From the NCBI GenBank assembly GCA_036872755.1, contig JAVHNS010000001.1:1116001-1180000 (forward strand): a DNA stretch of 64,000 nucleotides, written 5' to 3'. Shown piece by piece: positions 22,702-33,100 of the stretch. The position numbers were made by a program, and so were the translations under genes. Under the pieces are notes generated by a model. That model did no database searches and was not told the origin of the DNA. It worked only from the letters and a program-made list of their open reading frames with translations. This stretch comes from Orbilia blumenaviensis (lineage: Eukaryota; Ascomycota; Orbiliomycetes; Orbiliales; Orbiliaceae). Positions within the stretch are counted from its first letter, which is position 1; each line of letters opens with the position of its first letter.

Positions 22702-24088
22702 ATGTCAACCTCTTCGTCTTCCGTTGCTTTCACAAATAAGCCGGAAGAGCTGTTTGTGGAGAAGCATGTTAGGTATATCCAGTCTTTGGATACGGTACGT
22801 CACCACCTTCTTCCTTTCCCTCCTGCTTTCTTTCTTTCTTCCTCTCTATGCCTTTCTTCCTTTCGTTATAGGCTTTTATCAATGGGAAGAATCTATAGGA
22901 CTGACAGGATATACCCCGTGAACCGGTAGTAGCGTAAAGATGAATTCGAATATTGGTTAACAGAGCATCTACGCCTGAGTACGTCCTTCGCTTCCTTCCT
23001 ATACTATATACTATATGTATGTATATGTATAAATATCTAACCGGAGGAATTATACGATCCTACAGATGGCGTATACTGGGGTCTAACCGCCCTCCACCTA
23101 CTAAACAACCCCACCGCCCTCCCCCGCGATGAAACCATCAAATTCGTGCAAAGCTGCCAACACCCCTCCGGTGGCTTCGGCGCACATCCAGACCACGATG
23201 CACACCTTCTCTACACCCTCTCTGCCATCCAAATCCTTGCAATGGTAGATGCTCTCGATTCGGTTGATACAGCCGCTACAGTAACCTACGTAGCCGGGTT
23301 ACAAAAACCATCGGGAGTATTCGCGGGCGATGAGTGGGGGGAAGAAGACACGAGGTTCGTGTATACGGCTTTGCAGACTTTAAAGATTCTGGGGAGGCTG
23401 GAGGCGGTGGATGTGCAGAAGGCGGTGGGGTTTGTGTTGGCTTGTCAGAATTATGATGGTGGGTTTGGGGTTGTGCCTGGGGCGGAGAGTCATAGTGGGC
23501 AGAGTATGTTTTCTTCTTCTTCTCCCTTCTCTCCGTTTGACTTCTATTATCTTTATCATGGTTATTGAGGTGGTGTATATGCTAACCATGGTGGGTGGGG
23601 GGTAGTATTCACATGCCTCGGTGTCCTCAGCTTGACGAATTCACTTGATAGACTATCACCCGCATCAAAGGACCAGTTAGCGGGCTGGCTCGCCCAACGT
23701 CAGCTGCCAAACGGTGGACTCAATGGCCGACCCGAGAAGCTGGAAGACGTATGCTACAGCTGGTGGGTACTCTCCAGCCTCGCTATGTTGGGGAAACTCC
23801 ACTGGATCGATCAGAATAAGCTGGTAGGGTGGATCTTGAGCTGTCAGGATGAAGTCAGAGGAGGGTTCGCGGATAGGAAGGGGAATGCGGTTGATGTTTT
23901 CCATACGGTGTTCGCGCTTTGCGGGCTGAGCCTTGTGGGGTGGGGTGGGCTGGCGGAGGTGGATCCGGTTTAGTAAGTCGATATATCCTTATCTTTATGG
24001 TGCTCTTCATTCTTGGTGGCTGTTGCTAACAGGTTGGTATAGCTGTATGCCAGTTGAAACTACCAAGCGTTTGTTTGGACCGAAGTGA
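22702..24088 (+). CDS. BET2: Rab geranylgeranyltransferase (type II) beta subunit
   Basis: With the alpha subunit and Rab escort protein it attaches geranylgeranyl groups to C-terminal cysteines of Rab GTPases, which is needed for membrane traffic. Exons: 22702-22794, 22933-22978, 23066-23503, 23606-23972 and 24043-24088 (329 residues, the family's normal length). Conserved pieces: [112 protein letters not shown] and [14 protein letters not shown]. The zinc ligands Asp and Cys (EDVC) and His (VFH) are present. The last intron makes VDPV-YCMPVE. All joins are in frame with GT-AG borders. Confidence 0.94.
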
Positions 24089-24840
24089 ATTAACATAAAT
24101 TGAACGAATGACGACTGACGATGATGACACTTACTATCATCCTCAAATTCACATAGCCAATATCAATATGGCATTCATCATCCCCTTCTTCGTGACTTCT
24201 ATAAACCCCCTCTCTTCTTTAAAAATGAAGGAGGGGGTTCTCCTTCGTGATGTTTTTTTTAATTCTTTATTTTGTTTCTCTTGATATCTAATAACCCTCT
24301 TATCGCGAAAACATATGATAGAGGACTACAAATCGAGAGTAGAGGAAGTTAGAAATGTATATTTCTTGAAGCTGGGTCAAATACCCCTTTCTCACCCAGG
24401 CGGTAAGCCGGTTATAGGGGGTGGGAGAGATTAATGCGACCTGACAGACTTTATATACTATACTAAGTAGGTATATATGGGTGGTCTTCAATGATACTAC
24501 TGGTTTCGCTGCTACTTTACTAGCTACTGTATATACCATCACTGGTGTTTACAGTTGGTAGGGCATTATTTTATATATTAATACTGTGGAACCAGGCTTT
24601 GCTTGGTGGATAAGAGGACAATAGATCTTAAGAAAGAAATAAAAAAAGATACTTTTTACTTTGACTCCTTCGTAAACGCCGTAGAGTACATACATGACAG
24701 TCGTGACCCTCTCATATAACCAATAAAAAGATTCTCTATCGTACAAGCACCTCCTCTCCCCAGCCTCAGTACCATCTTCCCCCAGATATGTAAGAATTAA
24801 TGCAAGAAAGATAGGGAAGAAGAAGAAAAAACATAAAAAT
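24089..24840. other. Intergenic between convergent BET2 and RRS1
   Basis: About 750 bases of 3' flanks, AT-rich, with no gene. It holds a strong hairpin at 24204-24239 about 115 bases after the BET2 stop. Confidence 0.55.
24204..24239 (+). other. Hairpin in the BET2 3' region
   Basis: Arms AACCCCCTC and GAGGGGGTT, extended by TCTTC and GAAG with one bulge, enclose a TTTAAAAAT loop. The sequence is followed by T-rich DNA. It may be a 3'-end or RNA-stability element; function is inferred only. Confidence 0.45.
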
Positions 24841-25539
24841 CTAGCGTCTGCGGTTCTTATAACCACCAGAACCCGACGATGAACCCGCCGCATTCTTCTC
24901 ATTTCTCTTCTGCTGCCTTTCATTCTTCTTAATCCTCTCCACCCTCTCAGCCCTGCTCAAACTCCTTGGATTGGCATTAACATCCTGTTGTTTCTTCTCA
25001 TCCACCTCGACAGCCCAATCGTCCTCTCCACCTTTATTGCTACCCTTATACCCCCACTTAGGAACCCACTCTCCAGTCGCCTCATCATAAACCATCTTCC
25101 CATCCTTGGCTTTTGCGGCAATACCCTTCTTCTTGGCGAATTGCTCCCATTTGGTGAGTTCCTTTGCCTTCGGAACCGGTTTCTCGCGGGGTAGTTGGGT
25201 GATTGGCTCCGGAAGAGTGGCCATGACGCCGTCTTGGGTGGATTTTAGAGCGACGGTGGTTAGGATCTGGTTTATGAGCAGTTGGGCGGCATCGCGGGCT
25301 GTTGAATGGAGGGTTTGTTCGAGGGTGGAGGGAGTGAGTGGTGGGAGCGGGTTTGGATCAAAGGCGGTCAGGTGGCCGAGGTCGTAGGTTAGCGGGATGG
25401 GCTTTGTGACTGTTACTTGTCTGGATGTGTATATAGCTGTGTTAGTAGGCAGCTCTAGTTTTTATTTGATTATGGTATTGGACGATGGGGAAAAAACTTA
25501 CAGCCGCTGAGGCTCATCGACGTCCATTTCTGTAGACAT
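24841..25539 (-). CDS. RRS1: Rrs1 ribosome biogenesis regulatory protein
   Basis: Nucleolar protein that, with Rpf2, brings the 5S RNP into pre-60S particles. Reverse-strand exons are 25539-25502 and 25420-24841 (205 residues; the yeast protein is about this size). The intron 25501-25421 (GTAAGT...ATCCAG, phase 2) joins EPQRL to QVTVTKPIPLTYDLGHL. Family hallmarks: LTYDLGHLTAFDPNPLP, ARDAAQLLINQI, LPREKPVPKAKELTKWEQFAKKKGI and DEATGEWVPKWGYK. The C-terminus is basic (KNEKNAAG...YKNRRR). A second Met five residues in (MDVDE) is an alternative start. The gene is divergent from mS29 and shares a promoter region of about 550 bases. Confidence 0.95.
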
Positions 25540-26084
25540 ATTTACTGTCGGGCTATGTATGAGGTTGGGGTTCCTGAAGCTGAAGATGGTGATGGTGATG
25601 ATGATGAAGATCGAAGATGAAGATGAAGAAGCTGTCGCGAGAAAACCTGTCTGGGACTCTTTTTTTTTTTTAAGCAGGGATCTGATCTGCTCGTCCCGGC
25701 GAAAATTTGGCTGGGCTCGGGGGACCTCTTGGGAGGGCTTCCCGGGCGAAAAGAGAAAAACCTAACAACGTCCAACGCAGATAACCTCGAAAATACCTTA
25801 TCCCAAAAACCTCGACAAAGGGAAAGACGAAGGGTCTAGAGAAGTGTCTATTCGACAATTGGATCTCGGGAATCCAAAGGCGGAATATATCTAATAGGAG
25901 GAGAGACAGAAGCAGCAGAAGGAGAAGAAGAAGAAGAGAGGAGGGACGGGCAATGGATAGCCTGTAGGACCCGCCCGACATACTAAGACTCGACTCTCGA
26001 AACACCCCTCCCCGACACCCCTCCTCGAATACCATACCCGTACCTATACTATATAACTCCACCATACAAATAATACACATCAAG
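25540..26084. promoter_or_regulatory. Shared divergent promoter of RRS1 and mS29
   Basis: About 545 bases between two divergent translation-machinery genes. It contains an RRPE-like GAAAATTT at 25701-25708 about 165 bases from the RRS1 start, a run of T at 25660-25671, and AG-rich repeats at 25905-25945. The 226-codon frame on the reverse strand across it (25670-26350) is low-complexity and is not called. Confidence 0.45.
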
Positions 26085-28478
26085 ATGGCTTCCTCTGCCT
26101 GCTGGAGATGCACCGGCCGTGCACTCCTCCAATCCTCCACCCGCTCACGATCATGCTCCGCCTCCCGCCTCGCCCGTCCCATCGTCGCCATCCCACCTTC
26201 GTCCTCAACCTCATCGACATCGACAATCGATACCCCCAGACCGTTCCACACCACTCCTCCACCAGCAGCCGCCCAAAAGGGCCAGAACACCCGTAAACCC
26301 GTCGTAAACAAACCCCTAAACCTCAAATCCAAAAAGAAAACCGTCACCACTGTGAAAAAACCGGATATCGGCTACCGTCGCGCCTTACGAAAGGCCATCG
26401 TCCTATCCAACTCCAATGCTCCAAATCTCGAGCTCCCGGAACTGACTACCCAGATCATGACGGATACCGAGTCTGTTGGGAAAGTGTTCGCTATCAATAT
26501 GGAGGATTTGGAGAAGATGAGGGCTTTGGAAACTTTTCAGAAGAGACAGGGGTGGCAGTTCTTTTATAGGCCTACGACGTTTATTAGGAATGAGAGTGTG
26601 GGTATTGCTAGGGCTATGGAGAGTGTGGAACGGTATACCGGCGAAGCTGCTGCTGCTACTGCTCAAGGGGAAGGCCAAGCCACCACTCCACACGCAAAGA
26701 AGTCCAAACCAGCTATATCCGAAGCATCAGATATAATCGACGAAGCCGAACCACCCATCGCCGGCGGCGAAGCCGCAGAAGCAGACCTCGCAGCAATGGA
26801 AACAGAAGCTTCAATGACAATAGAAACCCTCGAATCCGGCCTCGCCGCTGTCAAAGAAGAAATCATAGGTATTGAGTTAAACCTCGATGAGCTCACATCC
26901 GGTGAAAACGCAGATAGCAAGGCGAACGGCAAAGCTATCACTGAACTCCTTCGTCGCAAGGAACATTTGGAGCGTGTGGTCCGTCGTGTCACACCTGTTA
27001 TCAACTACCAAGTCAACCAGGAAGAACGAAAGGTCCGTCGCGCGATGAGTAAAAAGGAGCCACCGCAGACAATTGAAGATTTTGAAGCTATAATCGCGCG
27101 GGAGGAGCAAAGACAACGTAAACTTCAAGCTAAGAGGGAAGAGTGGGCCAAGATGAAAAAGGAAGCGCAGGATAAAGCGTCCCGCCAGGTTGCAAACTAC
27201 GTGATCACCGGCGGCAGCGGAACCGGCAAGAGTATTCTCCTGTTCCAGACGATTGTCAATGCTATCCAGCGTAAATGGATCGTTATGACCCTGCCGAATG
27301 CTCATGAGATCGTTATTGGAACCACTTCATACGAAATCCATCCTGAAACTGGCCGTTACGTCCAACGGGATTACCTCGCCAAGCTCCTCAGCAGGATCGC
27401 AAGGGCAAATGGACCTATCTTGTCGGGATATAAAATCCCAGAAGCTGTTCAATTCGCCGGTATCGAGGTCGCCGCTGGTAGTCCCTTGACCGCAATTATC
27501 AACCACGGATCCTCTGGGCCTGAGCATTCTTATGAAGCGTTCATGGCTTTTTTGGCGGAATTGGAGAAGCCTGGAGCGTAAGTATTCCCTAATAAGCATC
27601 AAAAGCAACACTACAAGGCACTAATATATGTGTGGTAACCGCAGACCACCCGTTCTCTTCACAATGGACAACCTCGACTACGCAACTAGAAAGGGAACCG
27701 CATATAAAGACCCAGACTACAAAGACGTCCACCCAGCCGATCTCGACATCGTCCATACCTTCTTCGAGTACCTTTCCGGGCGTCGTAAATTCGTAAGTTC
27801 ATCATTCCTCAACCCTAAAGCTCTATATATGTACATGTATATATATGTGGCTTTTTACTAATTCTCCACAAACAGGCCCGCCAAATGGTAGTAGCAGCCA
27901 CAACCTCAGAAATCTACCCAAATCCTTCCCTCTACGAAACCCTGAACGGCAACCCCCTCCCCGGAATCGGAAAATACGACCACAGAATCCCCGCGGCAAT
28001 GGGTACCACCGCCAAAACAATCACCCTCCGCGGTTTAAGCAGGGAACACACCAAGTTATTGTTAGAATTCTATAAATCTGCGGGATTATGGGATTACTCT
28101 TGGGAGAGATCGGTTCCCACGAATTTGGCGTTGGAAGGGGCGGGGATTACTGAAGAGGAATATAAACGTCTGAAGGGGATGTTTGATTGGGATGTTGCAT
28201 CTTTACCGGCTGTTGAGGAAGGTGCTGAGGAGGGTGAAGGTGCTGAAGGTGATGCTGCGGCAGCTGATACTTCGTTGGCGGATGTGCAGAAGGCGTTGGT
28301 GATTGGGGAGGTTGCGAAGGAGGAAGGGAGGGCTTTTGAGGTGCAGAGGATGATGGAGGTATTTAAGAGTAAACCGTTGACGGAGCATGAGGTTGTTGAG
28401 AAGCATATCTTGACGGGGGGTGTGCCCAGGCAGGTTATGAAGTTATGTTTGAGGGTTAAGGGAAGTTTGAACATGTAG
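26085..28478 (+). CDS. RSM23: Mitochondrial small-subunit ribosomal protein mS29 (DAP3/Rsm23)
   Basis: GTP-binding protein of the mitoribosomal small subunit. Exons: 26085-27577, 27645-27792 and 27876-28478 (747 residues). The N-terminus is a good mitochondrial presequence (Arg/Ser-rich, no acidic residues in the first 45). Then LRKAIVLSNSNA, GKVFAINMEDLEKMRALETFQKRQGWQFFYRP, a Walker A motif GGSGTGKS (residues about 376-383), WIVMTLPNAHEI, PVLFTMDNLDYATR, DLDIVHTFFEYLSGRRKF and MVVAATTSEIY. Between about residues 185 and 365 lies an Ala/Glu-rich, then coiled-coil-like, section that separates the N-terminal motif from the P-loop; I do not expect it in most homologues. A second acidic insert lies near residues 660-690. 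This makes the protein about 250-300 residues longer than the 450-residue yeast Rsm23. Confidence 0.9.
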
Positions 28479-30186
28479 GTTGGTCGATTGATGAGGTGTA
28501 AATGTAGATGTAGATAGTCTTGGATGTGTGTGTCTGTAAATACTTAGTGTGTAAGAGAAAGTGGAGGGAGATGTGTATATTCTTATTTCTTTTTTTTTAT
28601 ATGTGTATAAAGGAACAAAAAAAAACCAACTTTACTATTTAAAAGAAATATGTTATTATCACCACGCTGCTCTCGCGATATCACTTGACCGCCCGGTCTT
28701 CCAGCTTTCTTCAAGGGTACTTGGAGTTCCCCGTTATAATAGGTCTTTGATATAGAAGATCTCGTGATCATGCACAGTGTGTAGAATTCCAGAATTCCAT
28801 CCAATGTGTCCCTGCGCCTGCGGCATCATCATGCATGCACCCGCAGCCAAAGGTCTCGGAGCGAAGCCTGTGGCCGAAAGCTCCGTCTGATCTCTAACTA
28901 ACTCACCTGACAAGGCTCTATTCTATAGTAATATTATAACATATATGTAATATATAAGCAAGTACTTGCATTGCCAGACTGACCTAACCAACATGCATGT
29001 ATGCTAAGTAATCAAGAATTATAAGATCCCAACCGAACGGTTCCTTAACCTCGAGGGTTTTTTTTAAAAAAACCCAAGACCAATTCCGATCTCGTATTTC
29101 ATATTGCAAAAGCGAAGTTACACATCACGACACCGACATTGACATTAGCATAATTTTTTTCTTTTTTTTTTTTTTAGAGAGATGATATTGTAATAATATG
29201 TAGTATTATTATTATAGAGTGAAAAAGTATTACAATTTTTTGAATTTTTTTTCCATCTATAAAAATGTTTTGAAGCTATAACTGTTTGTGTGTAACAAAA
29301 AAAAAAAGTAAAAGGAAAAGGAACAAGAAAACAAAAAACAAAAAAATAGTCTGAAAAATAATAAAGAGGTACGCCATTCCCTTCCCGCCCGCTGCCGTTT
29401 CACTTTTTTGTACCATGTATGACGAAAAGTTGTCGATTGGATGCTAATGTAGTGCTGGGTGTTTTTTGTTTTTGTGGTTTCGAGAGAAAGAGAGAAGTAA
29501 GAATAATAATAATATGTAATGCATACTGGGTGTGTGTATGTCTTGCCCCAGGTTTCGGAAACCTGGGGCGGGTTGGGCGTAAGCAAAACTATGATAGAAA
29601 TTGCAGTGGGTAAGCTGCGGTTAACCCCATGGTGTGAAAGAATCATTACATGACAGCTATAGTAAATGTTGTCTTGGGAATAAAGAAAAAAAGGGGGCTA
29701 TCGAAGGGAAGAGTAGAGAAGGGGGAAATAAAGGGGGCAACACGAATTAAGAAAGGAACGAAGAAAAAGGATGTATCATAGAAAGGGAAAGGAGACTTGG
29801 AAAAGGAAATTCCCCGGGTTGCGCCGCCGTAATAGTAAGACAACATGAGAAAAGGAAGTAAAGCTGAGAAGCAGAAGATGGTGACCAGGTACAAAAGGCT
29901 GGCGGTGAATAATAGAAAATAAGAAGAATAATAATAAAAATAAGACCGTGGGATATCACTAACAGAAATGAGTTGAGAAGTCACAGCAATGCCCGCAGAA
30001 AAAAGTAGAAGAAGAAAAAAGACTATCGTGTAGAAGAACAAAGGAAATAAAGAGAAAGTTAGACGCTAGTGATGCAATGCACTGTAAAAAGCATTCGGGC
30101 TAGGTATATATATCGCTAAGGAGTCTATGTGTTTTTGGTGCTTGTCGTGATTGGAAGGAGTGTGTTTCTGGGAGGCTTGTTGAAGC
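28479..30186. other. Intergenic between convergent mS29 and RhoGEF genes
   Basis: About 1.7 kb of AT-rich 3' flanks with no supported gene. It contains an inverted repeat GGG-T8-A7-CCC at 29055-29075, poly-T and poly-A runs at 29155-29175 and 29298-29309, and a perfect GC-rich hairpin at 29545-29569. Open frames on the reverse strand (29257-30041) are Phe/Tyr/Ser-rich and not credible. Confidence 0.55.
29545..29569. other. Perfect 11-bp hairpin, triloop CGG
   Basis: Arms GCCCCAGGTTT and AAACCTGGGGC are exactly complementary around CGG, in otherwise AT-rich DNA. It could be a structured RNA element, a 3'-end element of the RhoGEF mRNA or the core of a non-coding RNA. Confidence 0.6.
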
Positions 30187-33100
30187 TCAGTCGAGAGCTA
30201 ATCTTGCGAAATGCTTGCTCCAGATCCAGCCGAAATCTTGGCCTTTGTCATCTTGGTTTCTTGCTAACCAGTATTCGCCCTTAGCGCCGATGACATCGAA
30301 AATCTAAAAATATCAGTTAGCACCTAAGTTACCGAGAATTATGAGGTCCTTGTATTGTCAACTAACCTCGCCTTGATCATAGGTCAAGTAAGGGAAACCC
30401 GAATCCCGTTTCGCATCTGCTTCCTTGCTTGCATGATATGCATAAATGCTAGCGCAGAGCCACAAGACGGGGTGTCCCTTAACTGTACGACCGGTGTTGG
30501 GTGTTGTGCTAGCATCTGCCGTAGTTGGACGAGATGGGCTCGGTGAGCCTGCATCAACTGTATGGAATGCATTCAGAGTATGGGTTTGTGGCGCAGATGC
30601 TACGCTTGGAGCGACTGAATGTGTTGAGTAGGTTGGTGAGAGGCCGGGACTGTGTCCTTGGGCGCTGGCGCTGCTAAGTGCACGGATAGGTGGTGGTGGC
30701 GGAGCGCGTGTAGGTGGTATGTTGTAAGCCGACGAAGCTCGCCCTCTTTGGGCGGCCTGAACTGAAGCCATGGCACTTGGTAGAACCGGGAGAGCATGTC
30801 CGATTGAGGCAGCTACGAGGGCAGAACCGGGACTAAATGATCCAGAGTGTCTATGAGATGTAGATGTACTACCGATGCTAGTACGTCCAAATGTTGAAGG
30901 GTTTGGCGAAGGGTTGGCGCCGTCAGCAGTTGGAGACCTGTAGAGTGAGTGGGAGCTCAAGGAAGCGGTTTCTGGGTTTGAGGAGGATGAACCCTGAGAG
31001 TATACAGAGTATGTCCTCCACATGTTCGCATTTGTGTTCGTGATTGTCAGCGAGTCCACCACCGATTCAACCTTAGTGAAATCGGACTTGTAAACCTCGA
31101 TAATGTCAGAAAAGTTGGAGGGAATATCCAAAGGATCTAGCAAGCCCTCAAGTCGAGAAGCCAGGTACTTGTCCCAGACAGTTATCAGTTCCGCCAAGTT
31201 GACTAATACGACATCAAGAAGCTTTTCGACCATGGCGTGCAGCTTAGGAAGTTCGTCCAGCAGAGTGTCGTTGATTGTAACGTAAGCATCGGCCAGATCT
31301 TTGGTCTTCTTATCGATCTTATCGCCCTTTTCTTTCATCGCTTGATATCGGGCGTAGTCTACCAGCTTCTTCTCACGCTTTTGCATAACCTTGTTGGTGT
31401 TCTCGCACAACTTTTGAATGGTCTCTATCGGCGTGATAACATGTCGTTTGATGCGGATTCGCTGTGCTATATTAGTACATGCCAAGACACGTATTCTGCG
31501 GAAGGTGCTCTTACGTGATCTAGGAAAGCGACTTCCTTCATTTCCTTCGTGCGCTTAGTGAAAGTCTGCCACCTTTCCTCGTACTCCTTGAATCTTGTCG
31601 GGCTACAGGAAGCAAATTCTTCAAACTTCGCCGCCATTTGGCCAAGGGTATCGATATTGACGCCGACAGCATTAACATACTCATCAATACGTTCCAATAG
31701 CGGCTTCAATTTGGCAGCTTGGCTGTGAAACTTTTCCACTGCCGTGATGTACCGAGTATCGGCGGGCAAATCGGTTGAAAGACCGACAGTTTGACGAAGT
31801 TTCTCTGCTCTACGTTGCCAGCCCTTAGTTAGGCCGTGGCGGAGATCATTATCGCCTTTCCGTCTCGGTCCGACCAATTTGTCCATCATGTCTTTCCGCT
31901 TTTTGGACTCATTAATTCTCTCGGTTACAATACGGACTTCCTTCTTCACCATCTCTATTGATTCTCGGTCAGGATGTCCCACGGGCGTACAGTCGAGAAT
32001 CTGATCAAGAAGTAACGGGTATTTGAGGAGACGTTGAACCGGTTTGATAAGCAAGGATTCCAGAGACCAGGCGTGTGTCAAATCGTCAGCTACAACTTTG
32101 CATTCCTGTGGCACTTATTAGTCTCTATTTTGGGTATTCAATTCAAATTATACTAACCTTCAACCAGATGGCAATACCCCGAATTTTCTCCAATGTTTGC
32201 AGTTTGCCGACAGCAGCTTCGTGGTTTTTGCAGTAGTCCCCAAAGACCCTTTCCAAATTTGGCAGCGCTTGCGCAAAGGCCTCTCCAACCCATGTCTGGT
32301 GATCGGCTTCCTGTGAAACCTCTGCTTCTGGTTCAATAGCTCCATCATTGACGTCGATCTGAGATCCAGATGGGGTTTTTGGCTGTTTACTTGGTATGTA
32401 AACAGCGGCGACGGCTGCTTTGAGCGTATCAAGGAAACCACGAGAAAATGCGACGACCGCATGTGTATTGCCAAATAGAACCCGTATGTCTTCTGGCCTT
32501 AAATCATCACAGGCATCAGCGGTTCCCTTATAAATTTCCTCCGTAACTGTCATGTCTTGGAAGAAAGTTTTTTCGGTATCAATCAGCTCTCGAAGCAAAA
32601 AGCGGCGCTTCGTTAGCATTTTCTTCTCAATAGCTTGGGAATCCGGGGTTTGCGGTTCTTGAGTCGAAACAAATGAGCCGGTATTGGTGATGACTGATGT
32701 ATTTGGAGAAGTCTCAGGATATACCAAAGTTGTAGATTCCCTTGTCTGGGAAGATTGGTCGGACGCAGCTTCGTCGGAGTATTCGCTGGAGGCTGAGTGG
32801 TCAGAATTTTCGTGAGCATCGTCCTGAACCGGCGGTTGCAAAGAATTCGTAGACTCGACGCTTATCGGGCTTTCGTAGACGTCTTGATGTGGTATAACAG
32901 GTGGCTTGGAAAGTCGAAGTGGTTCAACGTTTTCTGACGACGAACTAGCGCGGCGCGAAACGACTGGTTTTGGCGGCGGCGGTGGCATGGCATCAGAGGC
33001 CACCGATTTAATAGAAGATGCATGTTTGGGACTGAAGACGAAATCCTTTGGAGGTGGTGTTGGAGGTGTGTCACTTATAGGTCGCTCCCTGTCCATTATT

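Noticed and set aside
25670..26350. 226-codon reverse-strand frame over the RRS1/mS29 promoter
   Set aside because: No domain, Gly/Arg/Leu low complexity, and antisense to the mS29 presequence.
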